Source: Halicephalobus mephisto (Eukaryota > Nematoda > Chromadorea > Rhabditida > Panagrolaimidae). From it: a DNA stretch of 64,000 nt. The DNA is taken from assembly GCA_009193035.1 (NCBI GenBank), contig SWDT01000055.1:1-64000 (forward strand), in the 5' to 3' direction. Positions 36,115 to 47,690 of the stretch are shown piece after piece (positions within the stretch are counted from its first letter, which is position 1; each line of letters begins with the position of its first letter). A program made the translations under genes and the position numbers. The notes beneath the pieces were generated by a model. It searched no databases. It was not told the DNA's origin and was given only the letters and a program-made list of their open reading frames with translations.

Positions 36115-37769
36115 GATATCAGAGATCTTTATCCAGATCGATAATGAAGAAAATTTTTAATTTTTTTCACTCGCCGACGCACAAAGCAACTGCTTGTTTT
36201 TAGTAAAGTTTGCATTGTGCTTGCAAATTTGCCGGATGTCCGATCTCCCTTCATTTCAGTGTGTACATAATGAGATCGAAAACGATCGGCTTGAAGCTTA
36301 TCCTTGAATTCGTCCGTGTGTCAAAATTCAGTCAAGGTGATTTTTGGTTTTACTCGAAAATGCAGAATTATAAAACAAAGTAAATTAAAAATTTATTTTT
36401 GCATAAAAAATCTGACGTCTGGAATCGTCTAGCCAAGTGTAGTTTATAAAAAATTAAAACAAATCCAATGGGTCATATTTTCCATAAATAAGCCAATAAT
36501 TATGTTTTGAAATTTTTCTAGAAATTTTTGAATTAAAAATAAAAAATTTTTCTAGAAATTTTTGAATTAAAAATAAAAAATTTTTCTAGAAATTTTTGAA
36601 TTAAAAATAAAAAATTTTTCGAAAATAATTGATTTCGAATTTTTGAAAAATCAAAAAATCCGGTATTTTTAACTTCAACGTCCCAAATTATATTTGAAAT
36701 TTTACGAAAAAATTTAAAAACCGTTTTTAATTTTTTAAATTTTAAAAATAATTTAATTTTTTTCAATTATATTTGATAAAAAATAAATTTCAATAAAATT
36801 TGAATTTTCATTCAGAAAATGATTCTGGAACTTCTTAGTTGCTCAAAATTTCAAATTTTTAATATTAAAAAATTAACAACGAATTTCTGTGAAAATAATA
36901 TTAATACTTTTATACCTTATACTTTTATTCCTATTTTGCACAAAATCAGAGGTTACAACAATACAAATAACAAAATTTATTAATCGTAGTTGTCTCCAAA
37001 ATAATATTAATAAAATTCAAAATTATAAAAATAAAAGAAGAAAAATAATTATTTTTAAAATTCCCTAAAAATTTCTAAAATAATCACAGAATGCAAAATC
37101 GACTCCCGCCACGAAAATCCCTGAAAACAACAGCAGGTAGTTTCTTCCAGGTGCGAGTCGAGTTTTGCGCAGAAGTTCCTATACGAAATATAGTGAAAAA
37201 TTCGAGTAATATGTTTTTTCGATTATATTAAATATTTTACAGTACATTAAATTACTCTCTTTTGTATTAGTATTTATAAAACGTATTATTAACGAGATAA
37301 ATCAGAAGTAAAACTTTATCGAGTATGAACTTTCAAATTCACGATCCGAAATTATAGAAATTTTCAGAGTTAATATATAACTAAGAATATTAGCAAATAA
37401 AAATTTAGATTATTTCATATTCTCGCCTTTACGAACCAATGCAAGAATCAAGACATCACAATGAGGATCACATCTCCAACATCACGAAGACTCCTGTTTA
37501 TACTCGTTTCTAAGCCGAAACTGAATTTTCCATGAAGAAAACCACGTGAGAACTGGGATTAAACGTAATATCCTTCCTGTTATCTAATCAAAGAAAACCA
37601 AATTTACAAGTTCAATTTAAAAAAACTACTGACTTTGATCTTCCAAAAGACTAATCATCGATATTGGTGAAAATCCATTGTATAAGTCATTTTTCACTTC
37701 ATTTTAAGGTAGAACATAGGACAAAAAACGAAAGAATCAGTTTCACAACGGAGTTCGGTTGGAAGGTGT
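36115..37769. other. intergenic interval with tandem repeats
   Basis: Upstream of the K2P gene, then AT-rich DNA with four copies of a 34-base unit containing TTTTCTAGAAATTTTTGAAT at 36510-36620, then the exon-like block at 37084-37178 and the 3' flank of the SR protein gene. Confidence 0.6.
37084..37178 (-). other. exon-like block ending VVFRDFRGGSRFCIL-stop (copy 1 of 3)
   Basis: The minus strand, after a TATAG acceptor-like site, reads STRTWKKLPAVVFRDFRG, then GSRFCIL and a stop. Two related blocks lie at 42688-42764 and 42843-42918. The copies agree at the DNA level (GTTTTCAGGGAYTTTCGT) and, with a synonymous change, at the peptide level. It could be an alternative last exon of the SR protein gene upstream, a piece of a repeat family, or a non-coding RNA. 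Confidence 0.4.
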
Positions 37770-38324
37770 TCAATCGCGGGAAGTGCTGACTGAACGACTT
37801 CGAGAATTGGATTGACGAGGGGAGCAGGACGAGTCACGGTCAATTGGGGATCTTGAACGACTGAATGATCTCTTCTTAGGTGGACTTGGAGATCGTCTGG
37901 ACCCATATCTGAGATCCTCTCCATAAGGCGAGCGTCGGAAGGGACCTTGTCCATATCCTCCTGGTCCACGACGACCAAATTCACGGGAACGTTTCTGTTC
38001 TCTGGTGGAAAATTCCACACGAACTCGGCATCCGCAGAGTTTGCTTCCATCTAGAGAACGAACAGCGTCTTCTGCATCACGAACATCATAGAACTCGACA
38101 AATCCAAAGCCAGGTGGTCGACGAGCAATCCATACCTTGCGGAGACGTCCATATCTACGGAAAGCATCACTGACCTCTTCGACAGTGGCATCATCTGGAA
38201 GTCCTCCAACGTAAACTTTCTCCGAAATCATCTCGTAATCCTGAAAGTAATATATTAAGCAATCAAAAATAACAACACAAAAACAAAAATCCCACAGTGA
38301 AGAATGACGTAGATTGACTACCAT
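37770..38324 (-). CDS. rsp-6: SR splicing factor, SRSF3/7 type (RSP-6-like), 157 aa
   Basis: One RRM (about residues 8-82) has RNP2 VYVGGL and RNP1 GFGFVEF, and the motif [13 protein letters not shown] typical of SRSF3/SRSF7. After a Gly/Arg linker comes a short RS tail ([18 protein letters not shown] and [11 protein letters not shown]). Such proteins bind exonic enhancers, recruit U1 and U2AF, and also help mRNA export. The coding part is 38240..37770. The first ATG is at 38324, directly followed by an intron (38321-38241, GTAGTC...TTTCAG), giving M-DYEMISEK; otherwise translation starts at the ATG at 38231. The RS tail is shorter than in the C. elegans protein. No zinc knuckle, so it is SRSF3-like rather than SRSF7-like. 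Confidence 0.9.
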   Translation of the reverse strand: MVVNLRHSSLWDFCFCVVIFDCLIYYFQDYEMISEKVYVGGLPDDATVEEVSDAFRRYGRLRKVWIARRPPGFGFVEFYDVRDAEDAVRSLDGSKLCGCRVRVEFSTREQKRSREFGRRGPGGYGQGPFRRSPYGEDLRYGSRRSPSPPKKRSFSRSRSPIDRDSSCSPRQSNSRSRSVSTSRD

Positions 38325-39405
38325 AGTGAAAAATCGAAGTAAGCAGATCTTGCTGAAAATAATCTCGAAAACTTGAGATTTCTTTCAGCAAAGTGTCATC
38401 GCATTCAATTTTTTTTCTTTATGCCGCAGGAGGTTTGAAGTGCGGTATTCTGAATATTCGATGACTTCAGTTCGCGCTTTGTAGAACGATCACGACACTC
38501 AAAAGCCAGGTGGAAACTGCATTTCCATCGGCGAGTTCGTTAAAGAAGATAATTATGCAGGGAAAGATGTAAAGTAGATTGTTGATGCATAGTCGAAAAA
38601 GATGATCATGAAAACATTCCTGGAAAGCCCTCATATAAAAGCGACGATATATAAAATAAAAAGTCGAAAACGCGTAAAGAAGATGGACGTAAATTTTGGA
38701 GTTTTAGGATTGAGAAAATCAAGTTCGATATAAGGTGGAGTTCGTCAGACATGAACAATGATGCAGAATAACGCGAGGAAGCGTCGGACCTCATTTTCCT
38801 TCTAAAACAGGCGACAAACAGAAGCTAGGAATCGCGCCCTAATTTTTTACCAATTTTTCCCATTTAAACCTGAAGGTGGAATGGAGAAAATGGTAAAAAA
38901 CAGCGTTGTGTTTGAAATTACATCTTTTATATTTTATAAAATTACTGAGAATATTACATAATTATTTCGTCAAATTCGTTTATTTTAAATTTATTATTAT
39001 TATGATAACAAAAAATGATAATTTTCATATAAGTGGAAAGTTAATTTCAAAGCTATAAAATTAAACATTAAAAATATTACAGGAAATCTGATATATCGGT
39101 TTCATATAACATCTGGAAGAAAAAGTCAAGTAGAAAATGGGACTTTTCTCTAAAATTAAATCCGAAAAGTTGATGTATTGAAAATTAGGCTTAGTTTTGT
39201 CTTCATGATTCCGAAATTTATCTTTCTCTACTTCTTCCTCCTAAAATTCCTTCTGAATCCGATAGTTTACTCAAAAAAATCAATGGCAGAACTTAGAACA
39301 CAAGACAGATCACAAAAGTTCAATTGACTTCTTCCTCTAGATTTAGGAATCGAGAACATTCTTGACGGTGTTTCTCTTGCGTAATACTTCTTTTCTTTGA
39401 TACCT

Positions 39406-39654
39406 TTAACACTTGAAAAGTCGATTGGAATAGGGAGAGATTTTGATAGAGTGTGAAATACTGAGTCGAATGATATATAACTTTCCAAAGGAAAAGTCAA
39501 ATTCGATATATGAAAAATTCTTTTGAAAAGTTCTTCCTAATTGAGTACAAAACTCTTAATAATTTAATAAAACGAAAATCAAGAAAAATATTCATATATG
39601 AATTCGAATAAAGTATTCATTTTCTGTCGAATAATATGGAAATTACCGAATTTT
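39406..39654 (+). repeat. left arm of long inverted repeat 1
   Basis: About 249 bases that recur in reverse complement at 40528-40777 with only scattered mismatches. Both arms therefore encode the same phantom peptide (MTFPLESYISFDSVFHTL) outward from the loop. Confidence 0.9.
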
Positions 39655-40527
39655 ATTCATAATAGATCGAAATATGAAAGATTTCACGGATATCCCAACA
39701 TCTCTATTTGGTTGTTTTCTATAATCTTCTGAAATAAGGAAATTAATCTGCTTCATGTTGAAAATTAACGTTAGTTACATTATTCTATATTAATATATTT
39801 GATTTTCTGTCTTAATTTTCGAACAAAAACTGTTACTCAAAAGTTCCAAGAAAAGCAAAGTAGTTTCACAAAGGAAAATAACGGTATAATTACTTTCTTT
39901 ATTATTTCCTGCTCAACAACATTGAGATTAGTAGGTAGTAAACCTAAATAGCAAAAATAAAATCTGGAAATACAAAAATTGATATATCGATTTCTTTTCT
40001 GAAGGATTTTTCAAAATTGTGATTTTTATCCAATTTTTTCATTTAATGAAGGTATTTCAAAAAATCTTTCAGTATTATTCTCATATCGGTTTCTAGCCAC
40101 TTTTCATTCAATTTCAAGATAATTAGTTAAGTTTGATAATTTTCGAAAAAATCATTCATAATGTGTCCTTCGTTTAAACCAAAAAATCGAATTCTTGAAA
40201 TTTTCTACATTTAATTTTTACAAGAACCATCTAACGTCAAACTTAAAAGAAAATATAGTACATTAAATTTTACAAAATACTAGTAAACAATCAAGAAAAT
40301 TAACATGAATTTCTATAAAAAACTACATTGTCTACGTATTGAAGTACAATTATTTTTTCTCGGTAAAGTCAAGACAAAAAGTTCAATCTGTTGTTATAGA
40401 GTTATGTAATTATTATTGGTCTTTAATATTTACATGATCAATTTCTTTAAATCGAAGGACTAAAAAAATCTAATATAAATGATCATGAGGCATGAGATAA
40501 AAACATTAGATCTTAGCTTAAAACTGA

Positions 40528-40777
40528 TAGAATTCGGTGATTTCCATATTATTCGACAGAAAATGAATACTTTATTCGAATTCATATATGAACATTTTTC
40601 TTGATTTTTGTTTTATTAAATTATTAAGAGTTTTGTACTCAATTAGGAAGAACTTTTCAAAAGAATTTTTCATATATCAAATTTGACTTTTCCTTTGGAA
40701 AGTTATATATCATTCGACTCAGTATTTCACACTCTATCAAAATCTCTCCCTATTCCAATCGACTTTTCAAGTGTTAA
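40528..40777 (-). repeat. right arm of long inverted repeat 1
   Basis: Reverse complement of the left arm; the spacer between them is about 873 bases and very AT-rich with no reading frame. Confidence 0.9.
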
Positions 40778-41917
40778 CGAAAATCATTGTATCTCGAGAA
40801 TTTGTGATTTCATAAATCTACATTTTCGCAGAAAATATTATCTTCATTTAATTAATATAATGAAGCTTCATACCAGAGACTTTCATATAACGAATCCCAG
40901 TGTTAGATTAAAGAATAATATTTAAATAAACTAAAGATTATAAATATATGAAAATATCAAGATAAGTAATTCAAAGAATTTAGATAAACATTATATAAAT
41001 TCTTATTTTTGCAGATTATTTGTTGATTTTATTTCGGAATATTATTTATTTAATGAAAAATTAGATCAAAAGTTAGCTATCAGCACAATTTTGTGTTAAA
41101 AATAGTTTTTTTTATCGAATTAAAGTTCGAAATTGAAAATTAAAAATTAAAAACAATAATCACGAGCGAGAGTCGAAACGCTTATTACTTGTTTATATGG
41201 ACCATCTCTTAGAATATGTACAGTAATAACGAGGAGGAGTTGTTGTTTCGAAAGTCGAATTCGACGTTATTTCGATACAAAAATCATCATGTTATAAAAA
41301 TCATATTTTTACGAAATCATGTTGAAAAAAACCTTCCAAATCTCCTGGATTCAAATGTTCAATTTAAAAATTTCTCAAATTTCGAAAGAATTTGAGAAAT
41401 TTATTAGTTTAATGAAAAAAGAAAGACAATCGTTTTTTTCCATTAAATTTTTACGACAGTTACAAAGATAAATTGCTTTTTCACTTCCTGAATGCTCTTG
41501 ACAAGCCGCCATATCCATTCCATGAAATCCATTCCTTGTTTTCACTTTGTTTTCTGTTAGTTTTTTATTTTTTTGACCGGTCAAGCATCGAGAAAATTTC
41601 TACAACGAAAAAGTGATAAATTTTGTCCTATATATTGTCAAATGAGATCCCTCCGGAATAAGTTTATTATTTCAAACTGTCTTGTCGGGTCTTTGTTCTT
41701 TTTTCTCCAGAGGGTAATAGTGTGCAAACAACGGAAGTTATTTCAAGTCCCGAATCTGGAGCGACACTTGTGTTTTCTTATGTTCTTTTATTTCGCTAAA
41801 GGCATATTTTTAAAAGTATTCATTCCTCAAAAATTCGGTCATCGTGTCAGTTGTTTTTGATTATTTGTTCTCCAGACGATTGTGTATATTTAAAGTTTAT
41901 TTTTCCAGAAATGAAAA

Positions 41918-42501
41918 ATGCTTTATATTGAAGAAGATTACGATCTCTACCTGGCCCCCCGGGTCGCGGAATACTCCCCCCTGAAAGGAGGAACATCCAG
42001 ACATCTGATGGTCAACGGAACTCCCGACCGGTAATTACTTCAATTTTGACAAAATTCATATTCCTTTACAGTATGGCGATAAAAGTAAAATGCAGCAACA
42101 ATGAGAGATTCAGAGTCTCTCCTGTTTACACTTGTCTCGAACCCGGCTGTTCCCAGAGACTCCAAGTAAGTTCTACTAAAAAACCCAAAAAAAACTAAAT
42201 TTAGGTAATTCGAGATCCAGGAGATCCCAAAGTCGACAAACTTATTATCCTCTACAAAAAAACAAATTGTAAAAACGCTCATGAAGCTTTCTACCAAGTA
42301 GACGACGATACAGAAGTCAAAAAAGCTTTAATTGCTTTAGTGGCTTTGAGACACAAAGGATTAAAAAATTCCAAAGAAACTAGTCAAGATTCCACCGGAT
42401 CTAAAGAAAACAAAAATAATACACAATCAAACGGTCATATTCAGACAAATGGAAACATTACCAACAACACAAGGTCTATTTTAAAGAAATCTAATAAGTA
42501 A
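41918..42501 (+). CDS. small protein with a Cys/His cluster, FLYWCH/WRKY-GCM-like, 167 aa
   Basis: Exons 41918-42030, 42072-42165, 42205-42501, frame kept. The start is the second ATG after a TTTTTCCAG that could be a trans-splice site; the first ATG runs into a stop after five codons. Residues 40-100 read RFRVSPVYTCLEPGCSQRLQ and later KKTNCKNAHEAFY. The spacing C-x4-C ... C-x3-H, with hydrophobic beta-strands between, is like FLYWCH or WRKY-GCM1 zinc modules, which bind DNA, but the fit is loose. The last 60 residues are Asn/Ser/Lys-rich and disordered. No orthologue is recognised; a nuclear DNA-binding role is a guess from the cysteine pattern. Confidence 0.75.
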
Positions 42502-42687
42502 TTATTTAATAAAAAATCATAATTAAATCGTTAATTTTTTTTTCAAAAAAATAATGTTAAAATTTTTGAATTTGTTTAATTGTACAAAATCTCATTCGTA
42601 TCAATAAACATTTCACATACAGTATATTCTACAGTATCTAATTGATAAAAATAATTATTAAATTATTTTAAATAATTTTATGAATAT

Positions 42688-42764
42688 TTAAAACATCGTA
42701 AAAGAACAGGTCCCAAGACGAAAGTCCCTGAAAATCTCGGCAACCACTTCATATTGTATTCTTC
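42688..42764 (-). other. exon-like block ending EIFRDFRLGTCSFTMF-stop (copy 2 of 3)
   Basis: After a TGTAG acceptor-like site the minus strand reads RIQYEVVAEIFRDFRLGTC, then SFTMF and a stop. It is related to the blocks at 42843-42918 and 37084-37178. Confidence 0.4.
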
Positions 42765-42842
42765 CTACATTATTTACAAAACTAAAGACTTTGATAATGA
42801 TAAAAATAATAATTAAATTATTTTAAATAATTTCGTAAATTT

Positions 42843-42918
42843 TTAAGACATTCTGAAACAACGGGTCCCAGGACGAAAGTCCCTGAAAACCTCGGCAACC
42901 ACTCCACGTCGTATTTTA
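42843..42918 (-). other. exon-like block ending EVFRDFRPGTRCFRMS-stop (copy 3 of 3)
   Basis: The minus strand reads HKIRRGVVAEVFRDFRPG, then TRCFRMS and a stop. On the plus strand the core GGACGAAAGTCC could form a hairpin with a GAAA loop, so an RNA function is not excluded. Confidence 0.4.
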
Positions 42919-43401
42919 TGCATAAAAGAAAACTTTTAATATATAATAAATAATTTTAATATTCTGCACTCCAGTTCTAGTACTACAATAACGAATAAAA
43001 AATATTTTTAAAATCAAAAACTAATATTTTTGTTCAATTTTATTGCTCTCATTACAGTATAAAATAACATTACAATTTCAATAAATATATTAATTTTAAA
43101 TAATGAAGCTGATTAAGTACTAAGTGAAAATCCAAAAAAATCCACTACAGATAAAAATCATCCAAAAAATTCCAGAATATTAATTATGCAAATTTCAGCT
43201 GGGTAAATTTGGCACAAAAAAATTAAAAACTGATCAAAATACAAAAACTTTCCTAAAATGCTCCAGAAATAATCTCGTAGATGTCTTCCGAGACATGTAT
43301 ATAAATATATACTACTGTAAAACCCGAGAATAATTACTTGACGCAAGCAAAACCAAAAGCGGTAATCCAAGGCAACAAATGTGCAACTGAAAATCTGAAG
43401 C

Positions 43402-46400
43402 CTAAAACTGTTCCGCGAGCAATGCACACAAGTATTGAGCAGTTAAACCACGATTACTCCTAATTGTCAGTCGATACATCTAAAATAAAAAAATATTAAA
43501 TTATTATAATTCATATATAAACTTACATTTGCCTGAGTATTAGGTTCCAATCTGATAAGAGTACCTATCTGCATTGCTTGAGTATGAATAATTCCAGCAG
43601 CAACAAAATTTGACGGATTTGGATCAACATTTTCGAGGATTTTTGCTCCAAGTCCACTTAATTTAGCAGATGCAGTTTCTTTATTCATCGGATATTTAGC
43701 AGGAAAAATTTTCTGACATTCTTGTGCAGGCCTAAAAAATCACCAAAAATAAAAATTTAAAAAACCATCAAAAATAAAAATTTTAAAAATCATCAAAAAT
43801 AAAAAATTTTAAAAAACCATCAAAAATAAAAATTTTAAAAAACCATCAAAAATAAAAATTTTAAAAAAACCATTAAAAATAAAAATTTTAAAAAAACCAT
43901 TAAAAATAAAAATTTTTAAAAATCATCAAAAATAAAAATTTTTAAAAATTAACATACATGTTGAGTTGTTTCCATCTAGCGAAGAATTGTTCTCCTGCCA
44001 TTTCAGTTGGTTCAAAGAATTTATTTAAAAAAATTGGTAAATATAAAGATTGAGAAAATTGTTTCATTTCTCCACCAGGAGTACTAAAAAAATTATTAAT
44101 TTTAAATATAATTATTTACTTACCTGTAAGAAAACGATACTTGAATAATTGGTTGTTCTGTAAATTCTTGTAAACAAACAAAATTGATTAATTGTTGAAC
44201 TTGAGCCCCTCCTTGAATACTCGGATCTACAGGTTTTGCTTGAGCAACAAGTGCATTAGCCACTTGTCCAGGACATTCAACATTAACTGCAAAATTAGAG
44301 AACACAGAAGATGTTTTGTTTCCGTAGAACATTCCCAATCTCGCCAAATTCGATCGAGTTTCAAGTTTAGATCCTACTTGAATAATAGAATCTTCGTAAA
44401 GAATACCATTCGGTTTCAAAACCAACTTAAGGACCTCTGTTTTGTTCATGACAGATTTATCAGTGCCATTCTCAGGATTACTGCTCAGAAGTTCAAAAAT
44501 GTCATTTTTACCTGCAGAATCATCCAAATCGATAATTTTACCATGAGAATTCGAAATATCACTCGTGTCTCTCATAACAGCCGCAGGTCGTTGTTTCTTT
44601 TCTGCTACCTGATTTTCCAGTTCTTCAACTTGAGGTTTTGTTTTCTTCAATTTAGAGAGTAAACTACTTTCTTTTTCAGGAAATTGAGGCATTTCTTCCA
44701 AAATAGTCGCCAAAACATCAGAAGATGCAATTTCACTTAATTGAAGATATTCGACTGCACGTTGTTGAAGTTCGGCATCAGGATTCTTCAAATTATGGTC
44801 AGCAGAAAATACTTTTTGTATTTGACTTTTAATTTCTGGGAACAAATTACAAAATTTGACATAAGTGGTCAATAAAAGACATCTTGTAGCAACACTGCAG
44901 AGATGATACTTACTATGTAACAGTTCAAATTGGATCAATGGACTAGATCTTTGATCTCCAGCAATCAAGTTACCAAATTCACCAAGAATGTAACCTCCAA
45001 CTTTGACCATATTCTCATGACATGCTGGTCGTTGAAGAGCTTCAAAAACAGTTTTAGAAGCATATCCTTGAACATCTTCTCGATTAACAACAATCTGAAA
45101 CCCCAATTGACAAATAATTATTTATTATAAAATCATACCTGAATTACTCTGTACCATACTTCTTCAGATACGTAATCCCCAGCAACACGTATCAGTTTCA
45201 AAATCACATCAACGTACCAAGTGTAATCTGTGGCATATTTCTCAGCAAGAATAGCGACTTTCAGGACCATTTCTTCTCTAATCGAGTAATCTGCGGTTTC
45301 TAGATAAGTCAACATCTCAGCAACGATGTTTTCAGCATTACTTCGATCACACATAGCATAGAGCAGATCGATCGCTCGTTGTCGCACACTGACATCTCTT
45401 TCGGTCTTCAAAGAATTGATAATCGTCTCTTGATGTTTCTTCACAGCTTCGTGAGAGAATTCAGAAGTCGCAAGTAAGCACATTGATTCCAAAGCAAGAT
45501 ATCTCAGATTCGTCTCACGATGACTCAAGAAGGATCCGAGTTGATTACAGGCTCTAACAAGCAGATTAGGCTCACTGTCCATGTGGATGATGAGAGAAAT
45601 AGCTTCGAAAAGAACGGCATTCTTAGCATTAGCGTGTTGGACTTTTTTGGATTTTGGAGCATCTTGTGCTTTGTTCAAAATCCCTTCCAAACATTCGAGA
45701 AGTCTGGTCTTGTTAGTTGGGTCTTCTGGAGGTGGATAGTTCTGAAGTAATCTAAGAAGTTTTACACACAGCCATGGAGCAGGAACAAAGTAATAAGTGT
45801 AATCTTGAAGATCGGTGTAAGTAGAAGTCACAATTCTGCTCAATCTAGAAATGGCTAAACCAATACAGCCCTTGAATTCCTCAGGCCATTTTTTCGACAA
45901 TGCTTCAATTAAGGAAATGGCAGAAGTAACAACACCCAAATGAGAATCATTCAAGAGATGAACGATTCTAGAAGCAGTTTCATTCGGAGTGATGACGTCA
46001 TTGGAAGTTCTGAATAACTTCAAAAGACAGAGAGCCGCACTTTGCTTTACAGAGTCGACAGTGTCTCCAGATGTCAGAAGTTTCGGGAGATCTTCAGCAA
46101 AAGCTTCACACATGTCCCTCGAGCCGATGTTGGCGATGCACTGAAGGGCAAGATTGACATGGACAGGATTTCGGGACTGGATGTCGTTCTTAATTGACTG
46201 AATGATGAGTTTGATCAAATCGGAATTCAAATTGATTAATACTGATATAAATAAATATCCCTGAAAACGATCCAAGTAAACAATGTAAAATCCACAAAAT
46301 TTACAATCTGTTTCTCCGTGTATTTGTTGGATGAGAGTAAATTAACCGCTTCAATGTGTCCGAAGTCTATGTCATGTCCAAGTAAGAAAATAAAAAGGAG

Positions 46401-46626
46401 TTTACAAACGTATTTTTTCTTTTGGTAACCATCTAGTGTCTTGTCACCTGAAAAACGAGAAATCGATTAAGTTTCAAGCCAACTCGAACTTGCCCTTGAA
46501 TTTCGACCTAATATTGGCTAACTCCTTGTTAATCCTCTTCAGTTCAGCTTCTTTGCTCTTGCAATTCCGGATATCTGATATAAACACCGCGAGGCCACGC
46601 ATTCCATCGCCCTTGACCGCCGGCAT
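43402..46626 (-). CDS. apa-2: AP-2 complex subunit alpha (alpha-adaptin), 925 aa
   Basis: Seven exons: 46626..46494, 46447..46305, 46260..45139, 45094..44124, 44083..43958, 43731..43527, 43479..43402. The N-terminal [31 protein letters not shown] and [20 protein letters not shown] are the invariant start of AP-2 alpha, including basic residues that bind PtdIns(4,5)P2. HEAT-like helices fill about 30-610; a hinge with [13 protein letters not shown] follows; the ear domain ends in [22 protein letters not shown]-2 links clathrin to cargo and PtdIns(4,5)P2 at the plasma membrane in endocytosis. Length is normal. Intron 1 starts with GC (AAGG/GCAAGT): the GT alternatives break the conserved [10 protein letters not shown] junction or create a stop. 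An MYRL-type last exon of 26 codons completes the ear domain. Confidence 0.96.
43740..43950. repeat. tandem repeat in AP-2 alpha intron 5
   Basis: About nine copies of a 24-25-base unit, ACCATCAAAAATAAAAATTT with an A-rich spacer. The intron would otherwise be near the usual 40-50 bases, so the repeat accounts for its length. Confidence 0.85.
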
Positions 46627-47292
46627 TTCGCTAAAATCGAAAACCGATATATCGAATTTAAAAAACCGAAATTGAATCTCTCGATAAACAAAAAAGAATA
46701 TCAATCAATATCTCGTCAGGTTCGACAATGAGATAACTATAAACACTTTCGGAAAAATTCAATCGAGAAAAACTTGAGATGCAAAAACGCGCAACTCATT
46801 CGATGTCGACGTTGAGCTCTGCATGCTGCGGCCGGCTTTTCTACTTTTTTGCTCATCCGCCAAATAACGATTTCTCTTTCTGGCGCTTGTGTATTGATTT
46901 CTTCTTCTTCGTTGAGAAAAATTATGGCTACAGAGGAAACAAAAATGGTTAGGTGGAATTTGGGGCATTTCTTGGAAACTTTCCAATTTTATGGATTATT
47001 GATATTCAAGTCGAAATTTCACAAAAAATTGAAAATTTTATATTTAATCCACAATGATGAATCATAACAGTACTGTAGGTTGTCTTAGGATTTAAGTAAT
47101 GGATTATTTTGTAATTTAGTTATTGACTTTCGGAGTTTCCTGAGGCAGTGGATCAAATATTCATGTGCAAAATGGGCCGGGATTTCTGAGTCATTGGGAG
47201 TTATGAGTTCCGTGAATTGGATACTAATCTAGTACCCTATAAATAAGACTGCTAAGCGAGAGAAAATTGAAAGTCAAGTGAAATTTAACGAA
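46627..47292. other. divergent interval apa-2 / bHLH gene
   Basis: Promoter region shared by two head-to-head genes. Short frames at 46759-47067 lack support. Nothing else seen. Confidence 0.6.
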
Positions 47293-47585
47293 ATGGTCCC
47301 GAGAACGTCCCGATGCCAGAGGCAAGTCCATGGATATCTCGCAGATAAGGCTACTTTGAAGAATACCAGAGAACGCCACAGAGTAATCGTCGTCAACAAG
47401 GTGTTTTTTGTTTAAGTTTTGTTAATTTCCGAAATTTCCAGGCCTTCGCTTCGTTGAAGTCCCATTTGCCGATTTTCGTGAATCGACGAAAACGAGTTTC
47501 AAAGTTGAAGATCCTCTGTGCCGCCATACAGTACATCCGACAATTAGAAGACCTAACCAAGTCGTCATTGATTGAACTAAATTAA
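47293..47585 (+). CDS. short basic helix-loop-helix factor, achaete-scute-like, 83 aa
   Basis: Exons 47293-47400 and 47442-47585, 41-base intron in phase 0. The protein is almost only a bHLH: basic region [15 protein letters not shown] with the E-box-reading Glu and Arg (RER), helix 1 to SLKSHLP, a loop with NRRKRVSK, and helix 2 [17 protein letters not shown]. The pattern ERxRVxxVNxxFxxLKxHLP and IQYIRQL is nearest to the achaete-scute class, which binds E-boxes with a class I partner such as HLH-2 and promotes neural or gland fates. The loop is a little longer than usual. No activation domain is visible. The small size is seen in several nematode ASC-type genes. Exact orthologue not assigned. 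Confidence 0.88.
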
Positions 47586-47690
47586 TATTTTTTTATATAC
47601 TTTATACTTTACTTATACTTTTACCCTATTTCGCACTATATCAAATTTACAAACAATACAATTTCAAACTTAAATTAAATTTTTTCAATT

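Larger units (their letters stand above)
38325..41917. other. long AT-rich interval with a foldback structure
   Basis: Apart from the inverted repeats at 39406-39654 and 40528-40777, I see no coding exon. 38460-38830 is less AT-rich than the rest but has no supported frame. 41900-41910 has a TTTTTCCAG that may be the trans-splice site of the gene starting at 41918. Confidence 0.6.
42502..43401. other. convergent 3' interval with a tandem duplication
   Basis: Between the ends of the Cys/His-cluster gene (plus) and AP-2 alpha (minus). It holds two copies, about 155 bases apart, of a block that includes the exon-like units at 42688-42764 and 42843-42918 and an AT-rich AAATTATTTTAAATAATTT stretch. 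No other feature. Confidence 0.6.

Noticed and set aside
39267..39500. Peptide MTFPLESYISFDSVFHTL found twice
   Set aside because: The two copies are the arms of one inverted repeat; no start or splice context.
41375..41860. Two frames of 69 and 95 codons before the Cys/His-cluster gene
   Set aside because: Amino acid content follows base composition; no splice sites or homology.
42843..42918. Hammerhead ribozyme in the CGAAAGTCCCTGAAAA block
   Set aside because: The core needs CUGANGA; here the key G8 position is A and the strand order is wrong.
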